From Caprella mutica (lineage: Eukaryota; Arthropoda; Malacostraca; Amphipoda; Caprellidae), in assembly GCA_947561585.1 (NCBI GenBank), contig CANNZV010001178.1:1-64000 (forward strand): DNA of 64,000 nt, given 5' to 3'. Made by a program: the position numbers and the translations under genes. Under the pieces are notes generated by a model. The model did not search any database and had not been told where the DNA came from. It saw only the letters and a list, made by a program, of their open reading frames with translations. Below are positions 1-11,460 of this stretch, piece by piece; within the stretch, counting starts at the first letter, position 1; every line of letters starts with the position of its first letter.

Positions 1-818
1 ATATATATATATATATATATCTACAATTAGGAATCTACCTTACACTTTATTTAGGCATGTATTTATTTAATAGTGTCTAAACTGATTTAGGTGTTGATTG
101 GAGTAGGAAATACAGAAACAATTTTAATCGTATAAAATGAATTTATAAATTATTTTCCTATAAAACGAATGAGCTCAGCTAATTTAATGGAAGAAGAATT
201 AGAAATTAGAACAAATGAATAAAATAGAATGAAAATTAAGTATTAAATGAAAAGTAATACCCTGAGCAATTTAGTACTTATAGCTAATCATTTTTAGAAA
301 GTAAAAACTAGAGAATATTACGAGTAAACTAATTATTGATCAATTGTTAGTAATTTGATACATTTTTCTAAATTTTTTCTAACAATTTCATTTTAATCAT
401 CATTATGAAGTTCCTGCTTCCATATAATTAACTAATGTTCAAATTCAAAGAAAGATTTATAATTGATGTTAAAAATTCAAAGAAATCTTATATAACGATA
501 TTGTTGTTATTTCAAAACATAAATAGTTTCCTTTTTGTAGATCAAACAAAATAGAATTACCATTGAAAAAAATCTCATATTTATTGATTATTTTGCCTCT
601 TGTGAACAATACTATTTACATTCTCTTTATGATGATTATGGAATTTTCGGCAATTAATTTATATGAAGTTTAAAAATTCATTAACTTTCGTATAATGAAT
701 TCAGATTCCTTTGAGATTATTATATGTTAATTTTCTTCATTTCCCCGAAAAAGAGATAATAATAAATTCCTTTATCGGGGTAGTTGTATTACTCAGGGCT
801 CTACATCCACTGCTGTCC
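1..818. other. AT-rich intergenic DNA
   Basis: The window opens in a (TA)10 microsatellite at 1-20. The rest is AT-rich and stop-dense with no gene seen. A block at 704-785 is an imperfect direct repeat of 2262-2342 (shared words such as TTCCTTT, AAGCTAATTTTC-like and TAATTCCTT). A motif around 786-808 (ATTACTCAGGGCTCTACAT) recurs at 53262-53282. Confidence 0.6.
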
Positions 819-1032
819 GGTCAATTGGGTCGTGGTCATTTGGGTCGTGGTCATTTAGGTCGCAGACCATTTGGGTCGTGGTCATTTGGGTCGCGGTCAT
901 TTAGGTCGCAAACCATTTGGGTCGTGGTCATTTAGGTCGCAAACCATTTGGGTCGTGGTCATTTAGGTCGCAGACCATTAGTGTCGTGGTCATTTGGGAC
1001 GTGGTCATTTGGGTCGCAGTCATTTGGGTCCG
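819..1032 (+). repeat. 15-bp minisatellite, left arm
   Basis: About 14 copies of a 15-bp unit close to GGTCGTGGTCATTTG, with a GCAGACC/GCAAACC variant in alternating units. It forms the left end of the foldback-like element. Confidence 0.85.
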
Positions 1033-1751
1033 TGTTTATAAAAAGTATAACAAACAAAATATAGCTTATGTATAATTGAATGCTTTCTCAGTTTTGAAGT
1101 TAAGTAATAAAATATTTCAATTGTTAATGAAATTTTAATATACAAAGAAACACTTAATGCACTTCCACAACGTTATGAACAATGGAAATATAGTATACTC
1201 TAAATAAATAAGATTTTTTACAACCAAGGCTTGCTTACGTCTAACACGAAATAAAAGAAGCTTTAAACACGAAGGTTTAAATTAGTTCATAGTATAGAGA
1301 AAATTAGTACCGCATATTTTGGACAGCGTTTTTTTTAAACAAAAATTTATCTTCTGAGTTGTACCGTTTAACAATATTTTGAAGTTTTACCGTATCGTCT
1401 CTGTACTTCTTTTTCCAATGAAATGGCTCACCGCATTCGACCTACATTTACTTTGTTACATTTCTTAAGCAATGTAAGCATATCTATATAATTTGAATTA
1501 ATATAACAATAGCAGTTGAGAAAATATTCTGTTTCGTTATAATAAACATAAATTGTATTATATATCCAGTCACAAAGAATGAATTTAGTTATAGATCCAG
1601 CGTGAAGGACATTAAATGTTTTTTTTTTATAAATTACAACTTCATTAAATATTAAGATATTTTATTAATTAACTTTAAAACTGAGAAAGCATTTGATTAT
1701 ACATAAGCAAATTTAACTATGCATATTTATTATGTTTTTTTATTAACACAA

Positions 1752-1813
1752 ACCCAAATTACCACGCCACAAACGACCACGACCCAATAACACCACGACC
1801 CAATAACACCACA
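1752..1813 (-). repeat. 15-bp minisatellite, right arm
   Basis: About four degenerate copies of the same unit on the opposite strand (CACGACCCAATAACA-like). The right arm is shorter than the left, as expected if arrays change copy number by slippage or unequal exchange. Confidence 0.65.
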
Positions 1814-4140
1814 TTATTATTTATTATGGACTTGAATTAGAGTAGAGTAATATTTAAGTACAAGATATATTTAGTATGCCTAAATGTTTTTCATAGTTCT
1901 TTACAAATTGATTTAGTTATCTTTTCATGTAATAGTTTGTGCACTTACCAAATCACATGACCTTAAAATGAGGTGGTAACGAAAAAAATAAAACACATCA
2001 TATTACTGCGTTAGTTTTATATGTTTGAAACCCCTTCAATTTTGAATTTCTAAACAAAGCAAATTTAAAAAAATAATTGGTAAAATAGTTTTCAGATATA
2101 TTGATAAAAAGTAGATCAAAAAATTCAATGTAAAGAACACATTTTAATTCAATACCATTGATATACTACTTGTGATAGATGAAAACAAAATGTACCACCA
2201 ATAGAAGTGTCATAATGAAAGATCGCATGCAGTCTTATATTCATGAGTTTACAAGCCATAATGAGATTCCTTTGATATTATAAGCTAATTTTCCTTGTCT
2301 CCCCAAACAAGAAGTAATAATTAATTCCTTCATAGTAACCTGAAATAAATTTCAATATTCAATGGGGTAATAACGACACGGCTTCCAAAAGGATTTGCAC
2401 ATCTTTCTGAAGTGAGATTAGCTCTCAATTCTGTCTAGAGACGATCAAAAAGCTCTTGATCCAATCACATCAATTGAAAACACCCTCCTTGAATTGAATA
2501 ATTAATAAGATGTCCTTGGAGGTCTGAAAGATTTTCATAGAATGCTGCAGGTAGTCGTTTTTTTGTTATCCCCAAGAAGCAGTCATCTGAATAAAAAATA
2601 ACTAATTCTTTTTCGTTTTCTTCACTCAGAGCTGACCCGATATCTTGCATTAAATTTTTCCTTCAACATGATAAATTTAATATGTAAAAAATGAAAGTTT
2701 CATTTTTAGGATATTCTAACAAGTTCATATAACCATTTTCAATGGATATATACTTGCCTCTTAACTATTTCTGCAAGATAACTAGTTTGACGTTTGGTTT
2801 CTTAAGGTAATGGAATTTACAGTTTGGCAACTGAATAGTTTAAAAAAAATAATTAAACGTACGTCAATCGAGAGATAAAGAAAATAAAACCTATACTATA
2901 TAGTTTTGTCAGTGTATTTTTGTATATGTATTCCAATATTTGCTGTAAGGTCTTTAAATGTTATAAATTTAATGTACCCCATTTTACGTAATATAATAAT
3001 TATATACATTACAATTCAACCGCTTCGATTTCTAGAATTAATATATAAATAGTGTTACTGAACTTTCATTTATTTATAATATATCATGTAGTATCTTACT
3101 TGTTAATAAATTTTTGAACTTAATTTTCCATTTTACTATCAATATTAAAGACGAAAATGAAACTCTATTGTTAACCTTCGAATTAGATATTGATCAAAAA
3201 CTTGGTAATGTTGTATGCTTTAATTATCAAAACATTTCTTTCATATCATGTTATAAATAGCATTGTTTAGCCCTAACTTCATCATTCTTTTATTATATCA
3301 TGTTATTTTAAGTAATCCCAGTCAAATTAGGAAGATACTTATAAATTTTTTGTCTGTACGGAATGGAATCTTGTGGATAAGTATTGCTAGTTCCAATGAA
3401 CTCTGTTCAATACTGTAAAGGTTTTAAACTAAGCTGATATCATTCATCAAAGCCTCTTTGGAATCATTGACATTTCACCTTTGAATATGTTAAAGCAGAT
3501 CGCCACTGCCTAACTTCTTTGTGGGATTATTATATGCAGTTTTTAAGTACTATTAGTTTCATTATTATGTCACACCTTCGGACTTTCAATCAGATCCTTT
3601 CTGCTGAATGAAGTTGGTTTTGATGATAATAATTGATTCGAGCTCGTTAGACTTCCATTAAATTATAATTACATTTAATATGCATAGGATACGTATATAA
3701 AATTTACAAAACTAAGTTATGTTTTCATTATCCCTAACTTATTAACATTGAATTTAAGTGAGTGAACCTTATATATCACGAGTAAATGCAACAATTCGCA
3801 GTTAAACAAACCACTAAATAAGTATAAAGTATCAAGTAGAGGAGAATCAACTAATATTGATTGGTGGGATCGGTGAGATTTAATTCTAATACACAAAGAA
3901 ACAAATTTACCTACATATAGAGGTAAAATTTGGGAATATAAGAATCCTTATCAAACATTTTGTGAATCTACAATTTAGATTCTATACTCATAAATGTTCG
4001 ATAGAGCATCTTGATATTTTTCATATCATTTGTTAAAACAAAACTGGTAAAATAGTCATAAAATAGATGTAATATAAACATATATTTATATAATGGGATA
4101 TACTTCATCATTAAATTCAAAATTTACAATAGCTTGATGC
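1814..4140. other. AT-rich spacer
   Basis: No gene seen apart from the weak minus-strand trace at 2380-2650. The block at 2262-2342 repeats 704-785. A motif at 1950-1980 (TCACATGACCTTAAAATGAG) recurs as a close variant at 49291-49310. Nothing recognisable was seen in 2700-4140. Confidence 0.5.
2380..2650 (-). pseudogene. Unrecognised gene-like trace
   Basis: On the minus strand a 61-codon frame (2650 to 2465) has a protein-like composition, with acidic residues, an FYSDD segment and an RLPAAFYENL segment. Downstream, 2460-2380 reads as plausible protein in another frame with one stop. Base composition is less AT-rich than the surroundings. I do not recognise the family. It could be an exon or pseudogene of a host gene, a piece of a transposon, or chance. 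Confidence 0.18.
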
Positions 4141-4428
4141 TCAATATTCCAAAAAAACCGCAATATTAATTATTTGATGACCAGATTTCACTGATTGGAC
4201 ACTATAGTTTGCTCTAGACCAATCACTGACTAATCTACCGTTTCCAAAATCACAGCAGCATTTCATCAGAAATCCTATGCTGGGTAAACGTTGGTGAATT
4301 GCAGGAATATTCCAGTCCAAATATCTCATTTGTTCGACAAATTCGACACTGACGGAATTTGTATGTTGATTGGCACATTGAGTCGTCTCTAATATCTCCA
4401 AATGAATTTTATCAGCGGAAATAAGCAT
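4141..4428 (-). CDS. Hypothetical 95-codon ORF, unrecognised
   Basis: An ATG-started minus-strand frame of 95 codons in a stretch that is richer in G+C than its neighbours. The predicted protein has a Cys cluster (KCCCDFGNG, about residue 56-64) and ordinary amino-acid usage rather than the K/N/I/F bias of translated AT-rich spacer. No domain is recognised, and no splice sites or promoter could be assigned. It may be part of an exon, a transposon scrap, or chance. Confidence 0.18.
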   Translation of the reverse strand: MLISADKIHLEILETTQCANQHTNSVSVEFVEQMRYLDWNIPAIHQRLPSIGFLMKCCCDFGNGRLVSDWSRANYSVQSVKSGHQIINIAVFLEY

Positions 4429-6450
4429 GGAACATGCGCCTACACATTTTCATCGATTTATAATTTCATAGTTCACTCGACCTACATAACTTAAAAGGAA
4501 TGATAATATTATATTAACATATGGATTAAACTATTTCATGTTTACGAATTGTATCAAATTAGCATATTTTTATGCATAGCATGTTTACATTCCTGCAGGT
4601 CTAGGTGGTTTAATAATTTCCCCCCCCCCATGTTTTATTCACTGCTTTTGATATATAAATGTACTGAATTTACAGAATATTTTAGCAATATGAGAAGCTC
4701 TACAGACAGTGATTTAGAAATCTTTTTAATTGTGCATGATAATAATTCACTGAAGACTTCATTAATGGAAATAAAATCTACAGCCATTATAATATTAAAC
4801 TGCGGGGGGAAGATAATTCAGACTGAAAAATTAAGAGACGAAAATTGTACATAGTGTCCCAGAGCATTTCATTACCATTCTATCTTAGGAGAGCAAATTT
4901 AGGAGATATTTTCTATAATGGGTGGGAATATATAATTCAAATAGAAGATTTATTACTGTTTGTACTCAATTACTCTGATAGAACCCCTAAGATAAGCTTA
5001 CTGCAGCTTTTTACTGTTTAATATATGGGTTGGAATGCTTCAAACAGATTCATAAATTTGTTTTTTCTGTTCATTCTCGTCATCAATTTGATATATATTT
5101 TATTCAGTTTTAATTCTCTTCTAGTTCCCATTTTGCTTCTGTCAGCCAATAATAGTTTAGGAAACATTGAAATATTTAAACAATCGCCTAAAAAATATCC
5201 AATACGCTTTACATTACTACTATACAGTACATGGATTTTCGCACAGAAGAACATCAATAGAATATTAATCCTATAGGACTGTTAACACATGTTCAAAACA
5301 CCAGTTCAAGAACCGTTGAAGGTGTCACCTTTGCCCTTTCGTATGGAGGTCACTAAATTATTGTTCATCCTATGTTCTAAAATAGCTGAATGAATAATTA
5401 AAACTTATCCCATAGAGCAGCTTAAGTCTTCAGGTTCTTCATTTACTTTATTTGATATCTATAAAACTGACTCTTAATGGTAAAGGTTGGTTTACAAACA
5501 AGGTTTCATATAAGAAAGATAGGACAATAAAAGACAGGACTGGTTCCTGAATGAATGTGTTCTGCATACGTTGGAATAGTACATAGTTCTGAGACTTAGG
5601 TACAAGGCTTTAAAATAAAGGAAAGTGGATTTTAAGAGTTTTATCACCAATCACAAACACAAGTTTCAAATAAACTATGGAGTTGGAGTAGTCAGCTTCC
5701 GACTCGCCTTGGCGGAGCCAAGTTCTGACCGACGAAGTTCCCGGTACTAGGAACTTGACTGAACCATCAACTATGAACTAATGAATTGTAGAACGCGTTA
5801 GCTAGATGCTATTTTGTAACTGCTGACAAAGAGTGGAAATCCCCTTCACCGAAAGATAAGTCTGAATACACATTGTTAAGGTGTTGCTAATACAAACTAA
5901 AAGTGTTTATCTACTCACAGCAGCAAGAAATAGCACACACTGCATTAATTGAATTTAACACGCAAGTGTTAATGGCTTTGTATACTAATAGCATATTAAT
6001 CGATCAGTTTTACTATTATTCCTTTAGTAAAACCTTTTTTGAATGAACAGTCAAATTAACTACCATTAAGATTATTATTTCAGAATCTATTGTTAAATTA
6101 ATACATGATTATATTCGATCTTCTAGCGAGAATAACACAGTCATAAATTTAAGTGGTATTTCCTCCTATTGAACAGTTGTGCATGATTAAAAGATTATCA
6201 AAATTATAAAGATTGAAAGATTAAGTAAGACATAGTTATTTCAGCGTATTAACAATTAACGATAGTTAATATCACTCTTATCTTCATGTTTCAACTGACT
6301 TGTCGGTTTCTATTCAGTCTTACATCAAGTGCCATCTCTTAGATATAAAATATTAGTAAAAACAATATTCTAGCATTACTTGATTAATACATAAGGGATT
6401 ATATCTAAAGATATATATTACAATATTTCAATTTCTAAACACTTATTATT
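4429..6450. other. AT-rich spacer
   Basis: Contains a run of ten C at 4620-4629. Around 5690-5790 is a GC-richer patch with two short hairpins (CTTGGCGGAGCCAAG, and GTTCCCGGTACTAGGAAC). The open frames at 5018-5276 overlap on both strands and are not credible genes. Confidence 0.5.
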
Positions 6451-6542
6451 GAACACCACTCGGTCAATATCCTATGAAATTTCGAGCACCACTCGCAAAA
6501 CATCCTATGAAATTTCGAACACCACTCGGAAAACATCCTATA
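6451..6542 (+). repeat. 33-bp tandem repeat, about 2.8 copies
   Basis: Units start at 6451, 6484 and 6517. Each contains ACCACTCG near its start and ATCCTAT near its middle. The unit length is 33 bp and divergence between copies is low. Confidence 0.85.
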
Positions 6543-6810
6543 CCAAACACAAATTATATCTATTAAAACAAAAGAAAATTAATCACTTGATTCATGTAGT
6601 ATGAATTTCTGTTTAAAATTTGATTTGCTTAATAGATCATTCTTTTCATCATAAAATTTGTGTGTACAAAAAGTATGGTGACAAGACAATCCTAATCATA
6701 TATATAATTCAAAGTTGTAGTAACTGCGACCCCCAGATATATATTAATGCATCTAGACGGAAAAGCTGACGCTTCTAGCCTGGGCGAAATGAAACATAAA
6801 TACTTAAAAG

Positions 6811-6880
6811 AGTTCGTGGGATTTGAACCCTGGACCTTTAGAGTACTGTGCCAGAGCTCTATCGACTACGATACCAGGTG
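6811..6880 (-). repeat. tRNA-like sequence, probable SINE head
   Basis: Read on the minus strand, the segment has an A-box-like stretch (TCGTAGTCGATAGAGC) and a near-perfect B box (GGTTCAAATCC) about 30 bp downstream, as in tRNA genes. The T stem does not pair well and no clean anticodon arm forms, so this is not a working tRNA gene. The surrounding 6757-6984 block is flanked by imperfect direct repeats containing GCTGACGC and CTAGC, consistent with a tRNA-derived SINE or a tRNA pseudogene. Confidence 0.45.
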
Positions 6881-6985
6881 TAAAAGCAGATCATGTCCTT
6901 GCGGACTCGATCTGCCACACCTATTAGTAGCAAGTTTTAACGAAATAAGTTGGCACAACAGTGGAAGGGCTGACGCTCCTAGCTC

Positions 6986-7604
6986 ATTTTTCGATTTTAT
7001 ACAAGTCTTATTCATAAATAAGAGCTGCATCAAACAATGTTTGTTTCTTTTTATTAATTGATCATTAATCATTCTATAAATGATTTTAATTATTACTCAT
7101 TCTGCATAATCTTTTTTTAGACCGTTTGTGTCATCTCGTATGTAACATGTGTATTGGAGTCATGTGGTAAATCAGTACTATTCATATTTTTCTATCATAA
7201 AACCCGAAAAAAATTGTAGATTTATTAAAAAAAAAAATTTATTTCACCTTTTGAGGTGCCACATACAGATAGAATATTAATAAATTAATCTACAATTTTT
7301 TTCGGGTTTCAGTACATGAATAGTACTGATCCACCACATGATTCCAATTCACATGTTACATACGAGATGACACAAACGGTCTAAAAAAAGATTATGCAGA
7401 ATAAGCAATAATTACAATCATTTATAGAATGATTACTGATCATTTAATTAAAATAAACAAACATTGTTAGGTAAATCAATCAATTTGATGATTTGAGCAA
7501 TTGTTCGTTAGAGCAATTTTTTTTCGAGCAAATGTCTCTCGAGCAATTGTTCATTCGAGCAATTTTTTTTCGAGCAATTGTTTTCGAGAAATTTGCCGGC
7601 TACC
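6986..7604. mobile_element. Foldback element, GAGCAATTG family, left array lost
   Basis: This is a truncated relative of the complete copy at 51950-53032. The inverted arms (about 7031-7225 and 7290-7480) pair over most of their length around an AT-rich core containing CACCTTTTGAGGTG. The right array (7491-7592) has units like TTCGAGCAATTG. The right terminus reads inward as GGTAGCCGGCAAATT, matching GGTAACCGGTAAATT of the complete copy. The left side stops at the arm, without its array or terminus. Confidence 0.75.
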
Positions 7605-9689
7605 AAAATATATATATAGATAAATAACTGTTTGTTTGTAGGTAAAGAGTAATTAATAAAATTATGTTGACTAACTGTTATAAATTTAAATGAAATGTAA
7701 TGTAATGGTAGATAGATAATCTATGTAACCCTTACATGTAAGTTACTATTATCAACTAGTAATATTCACCTGTAATTGCAGAATACGAAAGGGCACTTAT
7801 TCACACGAAAAGGAGTTCTAAAGTCAAAGAACCATCCATCTGACGATAATGGGCAAGACAACGGCTTCAGGTGAATTACTTAATTATACTATGATTTAAC
7901 ACTATAAGTGAAAATCTTGAAAAGTAACGTAACAATAAAAAAAAAACCGAACAGTTTTGATTGATTCCAAGATTTTCATTAACCTAGTTTTAAGTTGAAA
8001 ATATGTTATATATATAACTAACCCCTTCTTTACAGTTTTATAAAAATAGGAATATGTATTGTAAACTGAATGAGGTATGTTTTGAAATCAATATTATGTG
8101 AGATATATATTTGATCTAACTTTAATATTATCTGAAGGATTATAATAATAATATAATATTAACAATTTTGTAGAATCATTGTACATAATTTTGGAACTAA
8201 TTAAAACAATCATGTTTAGCAAAAAGTAAAATTAGTAACACAATCCTTCAACTGTAAGTTTAAAAATAATAGCTAGTTGAAAATATAATCCTAATATTTA
8301 ATGCTGTATATTAATACTATAATTTCTTATTTTCAAAACTTGAAGAAACAAACATCACGAGAACTGGCGCAGAGCAATAACAGTAACTTGTTGATACAAA
8401 AAGGACGATCAGGCTTAGCCACACTTGGTGACAACGTTACAGTCACACTTGGTGACGTCACAAACCATTGCACTGCAACCTGGGGGAAACTTTCGTTTCA
8501 CTGGAAACCAGAAAGAAGCGAATTCACGTGAGGGCTTCAATTCTCATGTTCCTACTTTGAGGAATTTCCTCTGACGGCACTGACATTTAGATCGATTCAC
8601 TTTATTCCTAATATTTTAAAATTCGGTATCGTTTGTCAGATAACCAATAATGATTTCGGATTATTAATTCAGTCCAATGTACCTTTGAATTTCTGAATTT
8701 AAATTCTACTACAGATTTCTGTACTTTGAATTTACTTCAATGAAAGTTTAATTTTTAATTGCTTATTGAAATATTCATGCTATTAGCATTTAATCATTGA
8801 TGTTTATTTGAAAATTATTTCTTTAAAGATTACTTAGATATAATTTATATATTTTATGTTTTGAAATTACTTTAAAGATTCGAAGTTGAACATTTTTATT
8901 TAAGTTACCTTTAATTTAATTAGATATTATTACAGAAATCTAAATATGTTTATTCAACATGGATAAAAAATAAATTTGATATAGAAAAGTCGGAAGGTGA
9001 GATTATTTAATCCTTGGCTATAAAATCTTGAGATAGTTTGTTAATTGTTACTTAACATTCATGAATTTACACTCTGAAATTTTGATATGATCATTTATTG
9101 AAGATTCTACATTACATGGTACGGTAATTTAAGGTTTAGATAATTTCTATAAATTACGGCCAATCAAGAAACACGAAAAATGGCCACTCATAAATGTCAG
9201 GAAACAATCTCACCTTCACAAATTGATTTTTGAGTACTGTGCCCTTCATTAACTTTTCGTTTACATTCTAAAAAACGATCCCAAACTAAATTTTGAAACA
9301 TTAATGTTCATATTTGATAGAGACTTTTGTCTACTAAATGAAATGGGTGCAGCAGCCTACAAACACGTGATTGCTATGTGAATATACTGCTAAATGTATA
9401 TAGATAACAGGCTGTCCAAAACAGTCCAATGAACGATTTATACTTCTATTTTGAAGCAACGTACTGCCGAGAATATATGTTGGTATCTTGAGTAGTCTAC
9501 AGAATATATGTCTGAGTTTGTTCAAAATAATCAAGGGTATTTATTGGAATAGGTTCTTAGTTGCAAAGTTGTATCGGGTTACTTTATATTTTGGTATGCA
9601 TTTTATAAATGTATATACAATATATACTGTTTCTGTACAGTAATAGAAATAGAGGACTCATTGTTTGTTACATTATGTGTAAGATGAAT
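7605..9689. other. AT-rich spacer with a GC-richer patch
   Basis: Mostly AT-rich with no gene. At 8360-8580 the sequence is GC-richer. A 13-bp word, CACACTTGGTGAC, occurs twice (about 8419 and 8444), and the second copy runs into a palindromic CRE consensus, TGACGTCA, at 8453-8460. A 76-codon frame (8301-8531) covers this patch but resembles no known protein. Confidence 0.45.
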
Positions 9690-9775
9690 ATCTCAACAAG
9701 ATGTAGTTTTGATATTTCCAAGCTATCAGATGCCTTCGTAGTTTCCATCTTCAGGGGAAAAATTTATTGAACAAC
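9690..9775 (-). repeat. Possible Penelope-type 3' tail
   Basis: On the minus strand the segment starts CCTGAAGATGG and continues with AGCTTGGAAATATCAAA. The first word matches the 3' region of the Penelope-like element at 12664-12673. It may be a remnant of another such element in the opposite orientation. No coding part is recognisable nearby. Confidence 0.3.
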
Positions 9776-11454
9776 TGGCGACTTATAATCGACTTATAAA
9801 TATCCTAATTTCTATTTATTTTTACATTTCAATTTTAATTTCAGATTTTGACTATCTTATTAACCATAGGAATTACTTTCTATAATTAAGGGACTTCGTA
9901 AGCTCTATTTGAAGTGCTATCCTATCCATGCATATAGTATGATTCTAATATTCTCCTATTAAATATATGCTAACATTTTTACATTTCCTAACATTATCAA
10001 AATCTATTCTATTCCCTGTATCTCTATTATGCTAATATACTTATCTATGACTATTCTATACCCTCTTATAAGAACATTAGATTGGTGTTTATCCTGTATA
10101 TTTACCATCACATTGGTATTACTCCCCTCATCTACTACATCCTCAATTCTTATAACCTAATTTCCTATAGTATTTTTGATCTATTAATCAATTAACAATA
10201 TCAAATGGTTTCAAAATCCTTTCTTTCTTCCTTTTATTCATTTGGGGTTACAATATATCCCCTGTTACTGCTCTCTTCTTCTCCTCTTTCTAATTGTTAA
10301 TAATTCACTAAATCATTAAGTTCTTTACCTGTAATCAACATAAGCTTCCTGAGCTTCAATGGTTGGAATCAAAGATTTTAAGAGTCAAATATAAGTAGAT
10401 AAGAAGATGTTTGGAATCAATTGGATGGATCCATTTTGTACCTTCCAACTTGGGATAATATTCTTAATTGTTTGTTGTGTTAATGTCTTATGGGACATTA
10501 TCAAAAGTTGATCGTTAAATTTAATGAAATTAATATACCTTCTTGATGCCTATATTAATCTGATCACATTAAGAAACTCAAACTGTTATGGATATTAGAT
10601 GAAGCATTGTTATTATAACTCTCTTTGAGTTATATTGTATAGTAATATTCAATAATGAGTTTATGGTAATTAATTGATATTGACCTCTATTTGTTTTGAT
10701 GAAATATGTAACGCCAAATTTTAATACAGAAAAATTAATTTATATATTAGATAATTGAAGTAAATATAACTTCGAAACAGTTATAATGCATGTGATTTTT
10801 TTAAGTAAATCAAAACATTAAATTTAGATGCATTTTCTATTGTATTAATAATATTTCGATACCAATGCACTACAGTTTTTATGAGAAACTTTCTATAGTT
10901 TGAATAACAATTTACCAACACTTTAATGGCATATAGAATAGAGGCTGTGTCTAACACTTGTGAGTAAATGGTTTAATATTAACTCTTTTTAGTCATTAAC
11001 AAATAAACTAATTCATAATTTCTTTTACTTTTATCACATAAAACCTGAAAAGTTCTTAAATAACTTCATTAATTTTTTAATCAACATTTAATTTACATTG
11101 AAAAAGTTTTAAATGGATATATTCATATTTCCAGGAATAACAATTTTCCAAAATACTGCAAGCATTTGACCTTCAATACTTTCTGGTGTTATACCAGAAT
11201 CAGAATAATGGCATGCGAAATAAAAATAAAAAGTTTCATTTGGCTGCTTCCCGGACATAATTTGGCCAACGATGATTGACAACAGGGGAAAGGACATGAG
11301 TCTGACATCATGAAAATAAATATCGTGCATGTCTTGAAGCTAAAACTCTATTGAGTCATTAGTTCTATAAACAAAGATTGAATATATTCATGAATTCATA
11401 TTATTGAGGAAAATTTAAAAGAAAGATTGTAGTTAAAAGAACAGTTTCTCGAAA
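9776..11454. other. AT-rich spacer
   Basis: A pyrimidine-rich stretch at 10000-10320 stands out. No recognised gene. A minus-strand frame at 11109-11330 (73 codons) has fairly protein-like composition and a possible splice acceptor (TTTTAG) just upstream on that strand, but no family is recognised and a downstream donor is not evident. Confidence 0.4.
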
Positions 11455-11460
11455 TTATGT

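Larger units (their letters stand above)
819..1813. mobile_element. Foldback-like element, 15-bp array family
   Basis: Both ends are made of the same short tandem repeat in inverted orientation. Inside the left array, 1062-1125 (around TGCTTTCTCAGTTTTGAAG) is the inverted complement of 1640-1708 (AACTTTAAAACTGAGAAAGC). The roughly 500-bp middle (1130-1640) has no open frame. Arrayed inverted ends around a short non-coding core are the architecture of Foldback-type elements. No clean target duplication was seen, so the outer limits are approximate. Confidence 0.6.

Noticed and set aside
711..935. 74-codon plus-strand ORF rich in Gly, Arg and His
   Set aside because: Most of it is a read-through of the 15-bp minisatellite, and it starts at a non-ATG codon in spacer.
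5018..5276. 79- and 83-codon ORFs on opposite strands
   Set aside because: Almost complete overlap on both strands in AT-rich DNA, with no protein-like features.
6811..6880. Functional tRNA gene on the minus strand
   Set aside because: The A and B boxes are recognisable, but the T stem is mispaired and no proper anticodon arm forms.
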